Positions 1-6,938 are shown, counted from the stretch's first letter. The stretch: DNA of 18,207 nt from Peptococcaceae bacterium (GCA_900756555.1 CAAEKP010000162.1:1-18207); one strand, 5' to 3'. The notes: generated from the letters alone by a model not told the origin. Numbers and translations are program-made.

Positions 1-78
1 ACAGGGCAAGCCGTCTATTGCCGTCATGCGCTGTGCAAAACAGCGTGACTACTCTCTATCCTTATTTTACCACAAGAA

Positions 79-108
79 TATTTGTTCTTCAATTACTATT
101 TTGTATTA
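79..108. repeat. 30-bp direct repeat, copy 1
   Basis: This A/T-rich 30-mer is identical base for base to 392-421; the flanking bases on both sides differ. The period is 313 bp, and the two copies bracket about 283 bp of hairpin-bearing non-coding sequence. The copies are too long for a typical insertion-sequence target duplication. They may be boundaries of a small repeat element or the scar of a local duplication or recombination. Confidence 0.9.
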
Positions 109-159
109 GTTCCTGATTTCACGCAAAAACAAAGTGAAGCCCTTGTTGCCATTGTCTGA

Positions 160-205
160 TGCCCCACGCTTTTCTGGTGGGGTATGAGGGCAGGCAGCAA
201 CGATT
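160..205 (-). repeat. Dispersed hairpin element, copy A
   Basis: On the minus strand a 6-bp stem, CCCCAC/GTGGGG (162-167 with 177-182), encloses the 9-nt loop CAGAAAAGC. A G-T and a T-A pair extend it to 160-184. The loop, its flanks and roughly 20 bases beyond the stem match the element at 14641-14683 on the plus strand. The fourth stem pair is C-G here and G-C there, so pairing is kept while bases change. No T-run follows in either direction, so it does not look like an intrinsic terminator. Confidence 0.65.
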
Positions 206-280
206 CACCGGATTTTATTGGCGTATCCACCAACCATATCATTTTCACAGAAGTATTGTCATAATCGGCAACATAGTTGC

Positions 281-299
281 GGGAAGATAATATCTTCCC
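281..299. repeat. Palindrome with 9-bp arms
   Basis: GGGAAGATA and TATCTTCCC are perfect inverted copies separated by a single A. With a one-base centre it would act better as a protein-binding dyad, or pair as an 8-bp stem with a 3-base loop. No gene start lies nearby that would make it an obvious operator. It sits inside the segment bracketed by the 30-bp direct repeats. Confidence 0.6.
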
Positions 300-391
300 C
301 TACAGCGCATCTGGCAAAGTGTAGTTCCACAGCATACATTGGAATAAAAAATAGCACCCACCAAATGGCAGGTACTTGACGAATAAATTTT

Positions 392-421
392 TATTTGTTC
401 TTCAATTACTATTTTGTATTA
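392..421. repeat. 30-bp direct repeat, copy 2
   Basis: Second, identical copy of the 30-mer at 79-108. It lies 16 bp beyond the mmcQ stop codon (438-440) in the direction of mmcQ transcription. Confidence 0.9.
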
Positions 422-437
422 ATTTTTCCCGTGTCTG

Positions 438-791
438 TTATCCTTTGCCCGCGCACTGATAGCTTTCCGATAAAAAAGAAAACAAACTTTCATCGCTTAC
501 ACTGCCATCCAGACAAATTGTATGCCAGTGCTTTTTATTCATGTGGTACGCAGGATAATAGTCTTTCGCCTGAAGCAATTCCTGCACCTTATCCGGCTCA
601 GCTTTTAAATCAATAATCTCAATCTTTCCGTGGCCATCCAATCCCAGTTTATTTTTATCAATGGTCATAATAATCGCAAACCATTTTTCATTGTCCTTTC
701 TGCGGAACGCAGCATAATCGGGATATTTTTCCCACAGAAACTCTGGCTTGGCTCCATAATCCTGAAAAATCCCTTCTATATCTATCATCAT
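438..791 (-). CDS. MmcQ/YjbR family protein
   Basis: This 117-residue protein matches the MmcQ/YjbR (DUF419) family, small cytoplasmic proteins with a CyaY-like fold proposed to bind DNA; their physiological role is unclear. Supporting features are the early EKYPDYAAFRR segment, WFAIIM in the first beta strands, the YPAYHMNKKHWHTICLDG core and a C-terminal helix ending LSESY. The frame stays open upstream to 1037, but I place the start at 791: an MMID start there follows GGAGGAAGGCGGGAA, the length then fits the family, and the upstream extension would be translated from the structured RNA candidate at 961-1075. A start one codon later (788) is equally possible. The gene follows DIP1984 and the RNA candidate on the same strand. 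Family call is strong, function unknown. Confidence 0.88.
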   Translation of the reverse strand: MMIDIEGIFQDYGAKPEFLWEKYPDYAAFRRKDNEKWFAIIMTIDKNKLGLDGHGKIEIIDLKAEPDKVQELLQAKDYYPAYHMNKKHWHTICLDGSVSDESLFSFLSESYQCAGKG

Positions 792-960
792 TTCCCGCCT
801 TCCTCCAAAACCTGCCACATAACCTGACCTCGGGCACAAAATATCCACACCATTATCATACACAATCTGAAAAACCCCGTTCCCGCCCTCACAGCCGCAG
901 TCAATGTCTGGTGATAACAATACGCTCTGACAATACCTTTGTGCGCTGTCGGGGCATAAC

Positions 961-1075
961 AATTCTGGAGGAATCGAACCTCGCACCTGCCCTTCGGTGC
1001 AACCATAGGTGCGACTTGCGCAGTCGCCGCGTGACATTCACCCTGTTGCTGCTACCAGCTGATTCTGCTTTTGGC
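961..1075 (-). ncRNA. Candidate tRNA-like structured RNA after DIP1984
   Basis: Read on the minus strand, right after the DIP1984 stop, the sequence can form a chain of hairpins. These are GCTG/CAGC (1048-1059, within a D-loop-like AGCTGGTAGC), GTGA/TCAC (1031-1041), GCGACT/AGTCGC (1011-1027), GCACCT/AGGTGC (983-1012, sharing two bases with the previous stem), and a T-arm GAGG-TTCGATT-CCTC (968-982). The T-loop has every canonical feature: TTC, purine 57 and A58. The gap between the D-loop GG and the T-loop is about 77 nt, against about 35 in normal tRNA, and no 7-bp acceptor stem or CCA end is visible, so this is not an ordinary tRNA. tRNA-like RNAs have been described beside prokaryotic RNA-repair systems (RtcB, Band-7); I recall, without certainty, that DIP1984 belongs to that context. 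Ends are approximate. Confidence 0.5.
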
Positions 1076-1534
1076 TTACACTTCAATCAGCTCTGTTTTC
1101 CAGTTGCTCTCCTGCAATTTATTGTCCAAGAGGCGCAGCTCTTTTGACATTTTATCAATGGCCGCCTGCCAGTCCGCCACCGATATGGCAGCCTTAATTT
1201 TAATCTCGGTGTTTCTGGCGCGATAAGCCGTCTGGCTTCCCGCATAAGCAATATCCTTGTATGTGCTGATTTTCAGAGCAAGCACGTCCTTTTTGGCAAT
1301 CAATTCGGTCAGCGTGTGCCCGTCCACCATCGTCGCGCAATTGGTTTTGTTAATCTGGGCAATCAGATAAGCTAAGCGCTCCAGGGCGGCGTCCAATTCC
1401 CGTTTTAATTTTTCAGGATTTTCTGCCGGCTCCTCGCCCTCCTGCACCAGCACATTATAGTTGAACCGGCTTCGCAGCTGCTCAATGGCTCGATTTAAGT
1501 CGGCTCTTTCCTGCAAGGCTTCTGCAAGCTTCAT
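1076..1534 (-). CDS. DIP1984 family protein (septicolysin-like)
   Basis: A 152-residue, almost entirely helical protein. Family landmarks are the MKLAEALQERADL start, the QEGEEPAE segment near residue 33, INKTN near 62, TLTELIAKKDVLALKIS around 75-91, and the closing LQESNWKTELIEV. These match the DIP1984 family, whose members are sometimes labelled septicolysin; the biochemical role is not established and no catalytic site is evident. I chose the ATG at 1534 over the GTG one codon upstream because GGAGG sits 8 nt before it. The stop is followed at once by the tRNA-like RNA candidate, suggesting protein and RNA are co-transcribed. It lies 73 bp downstream of the SASA esterase gene with no clear terminator between, so read-through is possible. 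Confidence 0.9.
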   Translation of the reverse strand: MKLAEALQERADLNRAIEQLRSRFNYNVLVQEGEEPAENPEKLKRELDAALERLAYLIAQINKTNCATMVDGHTLTELIAKKDVLALKISTYKDIAYAGSQTAYRARNTEIKIKAAISVADWQAAIDKMSKELRLLDNKLQESNWKTELIEV

Positions 1535-1607
1535 CACACATTCCTCCGTTCTGTTTTATGGCACGGCAAGGCTGCCCAACATTGCAATTTTATCCTTGTC
1601 CCACTCT

Positions 1608-2438
1608 CTACATTAAATTTTTCATTACTTCATCAAAGGATATCTTTCCCGACGTAAATTGCTCTAAGGCCATATACTTCTTTTCCGCCGCGGTGTGTTC
1701 CCTTTTGTAAAGATTGTCCACCAACTGCGCTTCCTGGTCTAATGGCGCTTTAACGTGAGTTCTGCTCTGATAAGCTGCAAAATAGCGCAGGCCAAATCGT
1801 CTTTGAGATTCTGCGTTGATGTGAATCCCGTCGGGATTGGAAGATAGATTTTCCCCGGTCACATAATAGCAGTCTTTGTTTTCTTCGGCGTATCGGCAAA
1901 GCTCCTGATTCACCAGCTGATATTCAACGCAATTTGCGCCAAAGGCTGACTTGCCCAGATAGGCGCCCAATCCGCCCATAATAAAGGGAACCTCCTGCGC
2001 GTTCAGTTCGTTTCTGAGCCCATGCACAATGGCGTCCAGCTTTTGATAATACGCCTGATACTTGCCGCCATAGCTGTCGTTCTCGCCCTGATGCCACAAA
2101 ATCGCAATCAGTTCACTGTTCTCCAGCGCAAATTTTGCCTCACTGATGGCATGACGAAACAACGCGCTGTCCACGCTCCATTCATCCAGTGAGCTGCCGC
2201 CTTCTGCACAGGGAATCAGACCCAACTGTTCTTCTGGATTGGCATTGCACCAGGCTTCGGCAAAGGATGCCGCCGGGCCAACGCCTGCAACGGCCCGGTC
2301 AAAATGAATGGGTTCCGCCATCATCTGCCAGCGCCCATTGCGCAGCATAAGGATATTCTCGTTATAAATAGGGGCAACCTCATGCAAAAATCCTCTGCCT
2401 GCCATATTGGACTGCCCCAATAATAAAATAGACTTCAT
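1608..2438 (-). CDS. SASA-domain (SGNH-like) carbohydrate esterase
   Basis: A 276-residue protein of the SASA/DUF303 type, which includes sialate 9-O-acetylesterases and acetylxylan esterases. Block I is GQSNMAG at residues 8-14 with nucleophile Ser10; the glycine block PCAEGGSS is at about 76-83; the HQGEND block is at 116-121; the catalytic DxxH is DGIH at 203-206. No signal peptide is visible, so it probably acts in the cytoplasm on imported acetylated sugars; the substrate cannot be inferred. An ATG five codons upstream (2453) exists, but the GGAGG overlapping it is ideally placed, 8 nt before the ATG at 2438. The last 50 residues are a charged helical tail beyond the usual domain. It starts 30 nt after the ABC-F stop, so the two are probably co-transcribed. 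Confidence 0.85.
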   Translation of the reverse strand: MKSILLLGQSNMAGRGFLHEVAPIYNENILMLRNGRWQMMAEPIHFDRAVAGVGPAASFAEAWCNANPEEQLGLIPCAEGGSSLDEWSVDSALFRHAISEAKFALENSELIAILWHQGENDSYGGKYQAYYQKLDAIVHGLRNELNAQEVPFIMGGLGAYLGKSAFGANCVEYQLVNQELCRYAEENKDCYYVTGENLSSNPDGIHINAESQRRFGLRYFAAYQSRTHVKAPLDQEAQLVDNLYKREHTAAEKKYMALEQFTSGKISFDEVMKNLM

Positions 2439-2468
2439 TCTATCGTCCTCCATCTGTTTTCCTGATTT

Positions 2469-4211
2469 TCAGCGCAGGCGCTCCCGTTCTGCGGCGCTCT
2501 GCAAGTAGGCCTCCACCATGGCCTGTTTTTCTGCTCCTGCCGGAAGCTCAGCCAACTTTCCGCCCAGATAAGCCAGCCGATATTCCAGCTCTAACCGGCG
2601 ATTATGCAGCGTTACGGCATCGTACTGCTGCTGTGCGGAGTCTGCCGGCAAAGACAAGGCTTTGGCATAATCGGCACAGCTGCCCTGATATGGCATCACC
2701 TGTCCCGTTTCCAGCACAAGCAGCTTATTTGCCACCTGCTCCGCCAGATAACAGTCATGGGTTACCAGCAAAATACTGCCCGAATAAGCCTGCAAAACCC
2801 GCTCCATCTGTTCGGTGGCAGCAATATCCAGATAATTAGTCGGTTCATCCAGAAGCAGCAGATTGGCTTTGCGGGCGATTAACCGGGCAAAGGCCACGCG
2901 GCTTTTTTCACCCATGCTCAGATTGGCTGTTTTTTTAAACACATCATCTTTCTGAAACAGCAGACAGCCCAATAAGGTGCGCGCTTCCCCCACAGAAACA
3001 TCCTCCTGCAGTACAGTGTCCAGCACAGTGTGTTCCGCCTGTAGCTGCTCAAACTCCTGTGAAAAGCATCCGATGCGCAGTGCCTGATCCAGATGAATCT
3101 GCCCGGCATCGGCGGATTGCTGCCCGCTGATCAGTTTCAGCAGTGTACTTTTTCCTGCGCCGTTTCTGCCCAGGAGAGCAATTTTATCGCCCCGTTCCAT
3201 GCAAAAAGAAACCTGCTCCAATACCGTTTTTTCGCCAAATTGTTTGCTGACCTGCTGCACACGGAGGATTACCGAAGCCAGCTTTTTGTCCGCCGCAGCC
3301 TGTTTGTTCAGCAAGCCAAAGGCCGGCAGCTTCTCTGTCTGTGGTTTGGCCAACGGATGGCTGCGCAGCTGTTCCAGTTCTTCTATCTTTTTCTTTAAAT
3401 TTGCCGTTTTCCTGCCTGTTTTTTCCCGGGTCAACTGACTGTGCGCCGTTTGCACCTGCTCCACCCAGCGTTTTTGCTTGCGGATAGCCTCTTCCAGCTG
3501 TCCGATTCTGGCCTGCTGTTTTTCATACTGCGTTTGTGCCTCCGCCAGCTCCACCGCCCGCTGCTGCCGATACGCGCTGTAATTGCCGCGATATTGCCGC
3601 AATCCTTTGGCGGACAAAACCCAGGTGCGGTTGGTCACCTGATTGAGCAGAGCGCGATTATGAGAAATCAGCAATACCGTTTGTTTGAGCTGCTGTAATT
3701 TATTTTCCAGCCAAACCACGCTCTGCAAATCCAGATGATTGGTCGGCTCGTCCAACAGCAGCACATCAAAGGGCTGGGTCAGTATTTTGCACAGCATCAG
3801 CTTGGTTTTTTCACCGCCGCTCAGCGTCTGTGCTTCCTGCTCCCACATAGACAGAGCAATACCTGCCTCATAGAGCATCTTTCTGGTGATGGCATCGCAG
3901 GGCTCGTTATCCATGCGCATGGTCTGCACAGCTTCATACAATTCCTGATAGACGGTTTTTCCCGGCGCAAACTGGGGCTGCGGCGGCAAGTAAACTATAA
4001 TTGGATTTACCCAGTTACAGGTCACTGCTCCTTCGTCCGGCTGTTCCAGACCGCCAATTATTCTGGCCAGTGTTGTTTTCCCCACGCCGTTTCGCCCAAT
4101 CAAGCCGATTTTATCACCCTGGTTGATCTGCCCGCTGACAGCAGGTATGATTGTTTTGTTATATTGAAATTTGCTAATCTGTTCCAGTTTAATATGAAAT
4201 ATTGCGCTCAT
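2469..4211 (-). CDS. ABC-F family ATPase (two ABC domains)
   Basis: A soluble 580-residue protein with two ABC domains and no membrane segments. Domain 1 has Walker A GRNGVGKT (39-46), signature LSGGE (130-134), Walker B with LLLDEPTNHLD (151-161) and switch His184. A charged coiled-coil linker follows at about 215-300. Domain 2 has GRNGAGKS (348-355), a variant signature LSMGE (431-435), LLLLDEPTNYLD (451-462) and His485. ABC-F proteins bind the ribosomal E site; some are translation factors, and others release macrolide, lincosamide or pleuromutilin drugs from the ribosome. Which applies cannot be settled here, though the irregular second signature and isolated setting leave a resistance-type member possible. 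The start lies only 5 nt after the Cys-rich gene's stop and uses a GGAG inside that gene, so the two are translationally close. A helical C-terminal extension follows domain 2. Confidence 0.9.
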   Translation of the reverse strand: MSAIFHIKLEQISKFQYNKTIIPAVSGQINQGDKIGLIGRNGVGKTTLARIIGGLEQPDEGAVTCNWVNPIIVYLPPQPQFAPGKTVYQELYEAVQTMRMDNEPCDAITRKMLYEAGIALSMWEQEAQTLSGGEKTKLMLCKILTQPFDVLLLDEPTNHLDLQSVVWLENKLQQLKQTVLLISHNRALLNQVTNRTWVLSAKGLRQYRGNYSAYRQQRAVELAEAQTQYEKQQARIGQLEEAIRKQKRWVEQVQTAHSQLTREKTGRKTANLKKKIEELEQLRSHPLAKPQTEKLPAFGLLNKQAAADKKLASVILRVQQVSKQFGEKTVLEQVSFCMERGDKIALLGRNGAGKSTLLKLISGQQSADAGQIHLDQALRIGCFSQEFEQLQAEHTVLDTVLQEDVSVGEARTLLGCLLFQKDDVFKKTANLSMGEKSRVAFARLIARKANLLLLDEPTNYLDIAATEQMERVLQAYSGSILLVTHDCYLAEQVANKLLVLETGQVMPYQGSCADYAKALSLPADSAQQQYDAVTLHNRRLELEYRLAYLGGKLAELPAGAEKQAMVEAYLQSAAERERLR

Positions 4212-4216
4212 CCTTT

Positions 4217-4468
4217 CTATTGCTCCGGCGCGCCATACTCTTTTCGATAAATTCTTGCCGCCAGGGACTTATCGGTGTACCACTTGCCAACCTGCGTGGA
4301 TTCAAAAAACTCCAGCTTAGAAGGGTCATCCATCAGTTCCTTAAGATAATAACCAGCCAGCCCGGAGTTAAACCGCCCCAGCCAATCGCGGCAGGTACCG
4401 CAGCTGCACCCGCAGGTACATTCACTGCCCGTTTTTTTTGAACAAAACACATTGGTCACCAGCTTCAT
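4217..4468 (-). CDS. Small cysteine-rich hypothetical protein
   Basis: I do not recognise this 83-residue protein. Six cysteines cluster in the N-terminal third, at about residues 9, 17, 19, 21, 23 and 26, in the pattern C-x7-CxCxCxCxxC. The remainder looks helical and hydrophilic, with aromatic residues and no signal peptide or membrane segment. The cluster could bind zinc or an iron-sulphur centre, or hold disulphides. AAGGGG lies 8 nt before the ATG, supporting real translation. The gene ends 5 nt before the ABC-F gene, so the pair likely forms one transcriptional unit, with a TATAAT-like box about 40 bp upstream but no good -35 match. Function unknown. Confidence 0.7.
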   Translation of the reverse strand: MKLVTNVFCSKKTGSECTCGCSCGTCRDWLGRFNSGLAGYYLKELMDDPSKLEFFESTQVGKWYTDKSLAARIYRKEYGAPEQ

Positions 4469-4561
4469 ACCGTCATCCCCTTATTGATTCTGTTTATACT
4501 TCATCTTATTATATTTTATCAGAATCCAGAGCGATATGCCACAGTTTTTTACTGTTTTTTC

Positions 4562-6433
4562 TTAAACAGCTATCTGATTTTTCACAGCATCAAACTCTAC
4601 AGCAAAATCAAATAACTTCCCAATATCCCGCAATTTAAAATAGGTGTTGCCATCAATATTATAAGCCTGTAAAGTCACTTTTTCGCCATTTTTATAAATC
4701 ACAGCCTTATTGATTACCGCATTCTTCATCTGTGCATTGTCATTCACGGTAATCTTGCCTGTGTATGGCTGATTGGACTGCAAGCTGATGGCCTGTTTTT
4801 CTCCATCCCACTGTACACCAAACTGTTTATCACTGCCGGAAAAAGCTGCGGCTAAATCCCGTAATTTAAAATAGTTGTTTCCTTCAATATTGTAAGCTTC
4901 AAAGGCTACTGATTTTCCATCCACCAACACTGCTGATGAAGTTGGCACAGCTTTCTTTCCCTGTGCTGCAGCAGGCTTTTCAACTGGCTTTGACTGCAAT
5001 GGATTGGACAGAACCATCATACCATAAAATTGCTCTTCAAATATTGCATCCTTCAATAGCACATCTCTTTTTGTAACATATTCATCCCAAGTCCAATTTT
5101 CTTGCACCGTAAGATTATCTAAGTTACGAAAAGCATCATGCAAACCATTGCCTTGTTTATCCTGTATGATAGTACCGCCTAACCTTTCAAAAACAACCTT
5201 ACCATTTGAAAATTTTACGTTTTCATAGTGAGGATAGCTTGTCTTATCCATCAACAGTATATCGCCGGTACAACGTTCGCCCTGCAAATCAATAATATCT
5301 GTTACATCCGTTTGTGATACAACAAGAGCAACATTCTCCGCATAGTCACCCACGGATTTATATTTTGCCGGCACTACAGCTTTTCCTGTCTTGCTGTCCA
5401 GATAGCCCCAAACTTCTTCTACCACGTAGTCCTCGGCTCCCGGATAGCTGGTATCTAAATCCAATCCATAAGCAATTCTTCCGTTATGCGATTCACGCAG
5501 CTCGTAATCATGCAACAGATAATAACCACTCTGTTGCTCTGTCTTATAGATTGGAAAATCCCACAATGCTTTTCCCGCTGCATTATAGGCAACATAACGA
5601 TTTTTGTCCTCTACCTCCGCAGCTCCAAAAACATCATCTTCATATTGTCTTGTTAAAAAAACACCTTCTGATAATGCTGTATATGGGTACCCCTTAATTG
5701 CCTGTGAAATAATTTTGCCGGAACGGTCTGCCAGATAAAACTGAGTAAATACATCATACTCTACATAATTTCCGACGGCAATGACACCTTCGCCTAATAC
5801 TCTACATTTTTTATATTTTCCTAATGGGATAATCTCTTTACCAGCAGTATCAATAATGCCTTCTTTTTCGCCTTTTCTCACCCACGCCAAACCGTCATCA
5901 AAAGGTTCTGCCGCATCATAAATACAAGGAATTACTATGTCACCTTTAGTGTCCATATAGCCCCATTTTCCGTCTGCTGTGTAATATAGGCTACGTCCGT
6001 CATGGAACTGAAAATAACGTTCCCATGGACCAAAGTCTATACTCTCCAGTTCTTCTAACACTTCTGGTTGTATATCGGTGGAAATTACTACTTGCCCTAT
6101 TTTATCGATATAACCAATTTTTCCGTTCTGCACCACACAGGCTCGCCCGTCCTGAAAATCTCCTGCATATTCAAATTGAAAGGGTATTGCCACTTGGCCA
6201 TTGGTATCTAAATAGCCATATTTAACGCCAGATTTTGGAGGTGTAGCCAAACTGGAATCTGCGATACACCAAGCCAGGCCTTCTGAAAAAGATGGCGCAA
6301 CTGCATAAATCAAACCATATTCCGAATTCAAATCTTCCACTTCCTGCACATCCAAAGCATACGCAGGAGTAACCGTCAGCAGAAACATCAGGCACATAAC
6401 CATTGCAATCATGCGCTTCATTTTTTTGTTCAT
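4562..6433 (-). CDS. Secreted WG-repeat protein with CuAO-N-like C-terminus
   Basis: A 623-residue exported protein. A Lys/Met start and hydrophobic stretch ending in TPAYA form a signal peptide, with cleavage predicted near residue 25 before LDVQ. The body carries WG-type beta repeats, recognisable as YGYLDTNGQVAIP (about 72-84), WGYMDTKGDIVIP (160s) and WGYLDSKTGKAVVP (340s), with intervening degenerate copies. The last 120 residues hold two halves of a copper-amine-oxidase-N-like module, each with AYNI(E/D)GN-YFKLRD. In Clostridia and relatives this module is a common envelope-attached or secreted non-catalytic domain; no amine oxidase activity is implied. The ATG at 6433 is preceded by GGGAG at 9 nt; a start at 6442 has no spacer from that site. 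The gene has its own promoter (6490-6518). Likely binding or scaffolding at the cell surface; partner unknown. Confidence 0.85.
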   Translation of the reverse strand: MNKKMKRMIAMVMCLMFLLTVTPAYALDVQEVEDLNSEYGLIYAVAPSFSEGLAWCIADSSLATPPKSGVKYGYLDTNGQVAIPFQFEYAGDFQDGRACVVQNGKIGYIDKIGQVVISTDIQPEVLEELESIDFGPWERYFQFHDGRSLYYTADGKWGYMDTKGDIVIPCIYDAAEPFDDGLAWVRKGEKEGIIDTAGKEIIPLGKYKKCRVLGEGVIAVGNYVEYDVFTQFYLADRSGKIISQAIKGYPYTALSEGVFLTRQYEDDVFGAAEVEDKNRYVAYNAAGKALWDFPIYKTEQQSGYYLLHDYELRESHNGRIAYGLDLDTSYPGAEDYVVEEVWGYLDSKTGKAVVPAKYKSVGDYAENVALVVSQTDVTDIIDLQGERCTGDILLMDKTSYPHYENVKFSNGKVVFERLGGTIIQDKQGNGLHDAFRNLDNLTVQENWTWDEYVTKRDVLLKDAIFEEQFYGMMVLSNPLQSKPVEKPAAAQGKKAVPTSSAVLVDGKSVAFEAYNIEGNNYFKLRDLAAAFSGSDKQFGVQWDGEKQAISLQSNQPYTGKITVNDNAQMKNAVINKAVIYKNGEKVTLQAYNIDGNTYFKLRDIGKLFDFAVEFDAVKNQIAV

Positions 6434-6489
6434 TTCCTTCATCTCCCATTTGTTATTTTTATAATATTAATAAATATCATCTTGTTTTC

Positions 6490-6518
6490 ATTATAACAAA
6501 CAGAAGCCATGCCGTCTA
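6490..6518 (-). promoter_or_regulatory. Promoter of the WG-repeat gene
   Basis: On the minus strand a -10 box TATAAT (6490-6495) is preceded directly by TGT, an extended -10. A -35-like TAGACG (6513-6518, four of six matches to TTGACA) sits 17 bp upstream. The transcript would start near 6483, giving a 5' leader of about 50 nt. It lies between the rplS terminator and the gene, consistent with an independent transcription unit. Confidence 0.7.
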
Positions 6519-6548
6519 CTACATCTATGTACTATTACAAAACCACAC

Positions 6549-6579
6549 AAAAAAAGACCGGGGGATAATTCCCTCGGTC
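6549..6579 (-). terminator. Intrinsic terminator of rplS
   Basis: On the minus strand GACCGAGGG and CCCCCGGTC pair over nine positions with one mismatch around a 6-base loop (6556-6579), followed by seven T residues (6549-6555). It begins 8 nt after the rplS stop codon. Confidence 0.9.
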
Positions 6580-6587
6580 CTGACATC

Positions 6588-6938
6588 TTAGCGACGTACT
6601 TCTTTGATTCTTGCTGCTTTCCCAAACAGATTTCTCATGTAGTAAATCTTTGCACGTCTTACTTTACCCTGACGTACTACTGTGATTTTGTCCACACGTG
6701 GGGAGTGTACTGGGAAACATCTTTCTACAGCTACGCCGTAAGCTACACGACGTACAGTGAAGGTTTCGCTTAAACCACCACCACGACGTTTGATTACAAC
6801 GCCTTCAAAATCCTGAATACGTTCTCTGTTGCCTTCCACAACTTTAACGCCAACACGTACTGTGTCACCAGGTCTGAAATCAGGAATGTCAGATTTTAAG
6901 TGTTCCTGTTCAATACTTCTAATAATATCCATACTCAT
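6588..6938 (-). CDS. rplS: 50S ribosomal protein L19
   Basis: A 116-residue protein with the L19 signature throughout: MDIIRSIEQEHLKSDIPDF, RPGDTVRVGVKVVEG, IQDFEGVVIKRRGGG, ETFTVRRVAYGVAVER, FPVHSPRVDKITVVRQGKVRRAKIYYMRN. L19 sits at the 30S-50S interface near bridges B6 and B8. The open frame runs 24 codons further upstream, but GGAGGAGGAAG lies in front of the ATG at 6938 and family members begin there; an ATG two codons later is possible. L19 genes commonly lie in an rpsP-rimM-trmD-rplS cluster. Here rplS stands alone with its own strong promoter, a 75-nt leader and a terminator. Confidence 0.97.
   Translation of the reverse strand: MSMDIIRSIEQEHLKSDIPDFRPGDTVRVGVKVVEGNRERIQDFEGVVIKRRGGGLSETFTVRRVAYGVAVERCFPVHSPRVDKITVVRQGKVRRAKIYYMRNLFGKAARIKEVRR

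Larger units (their letters stand above)
1..437. other. Gene-free region with repeats and hairpins
   Basis: I see no convincing gene here. The stretch contains a short hairpin at 29-45 (CGCTGT/ACAGCG), two copies of a 30-bp direct repeat (79-108 and 392-421), a hairpin element at 160-184 related to one near 14661, and a near-perfect palindrome at 281-299. A short minus-strand frame crosses 108-258 and stops just inside the first repeat, but it has no recognisable family or ribosome binding site and its hairpin part resembles the copy at 14.66 kb, so I treat it as translated repeat. The region lies downstream of mmcQ, and no clear intrinsic terminator for that gene is visible. Confidence 0.6.

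Noticed and set aside
108..258. Minus-strand short frame starting with GTG near 258
   Set aside because: Its hairpin part corresponds to the repeat element shared with 14641-14683, and it has no recognisable family or ribosome binding site.
79..421. Insertion-sequence target-site duplication
   Set aside because: 30 bp is far longer than usual target duplications, and no transposase or terminal inverted repeats are visible between the copies.
792..1037. 82-codon upstream extension of the mmcQ frame
   Set aside because: It reads through the T-arm and hairpins of the RNA candidate, lies outside the usual family length, and a good ribosome binding site precedes the start at 791.
961..1075. A normal tRNA gene on the minus strand
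   Set aside because: The T-arm is canonical, but there is no 7-bp acceptor stem, no CCA, and the D-to-T distance is about twice the normal value.
3735..4250. 171-residue plus-strand frame opposite the ABC-F gene
   Set aside because: It is antisense to strongly conserved ABC motifs, with no family resemblance.
4541..4560. Hairpin ACAGT/ACTGT followed by T-run as a terminator
   Set aside because: The T-run follows the hairpin on the plus strand, where no gene ends; on the minus strand, where the WG-repeat gene ends, no T-run follows.
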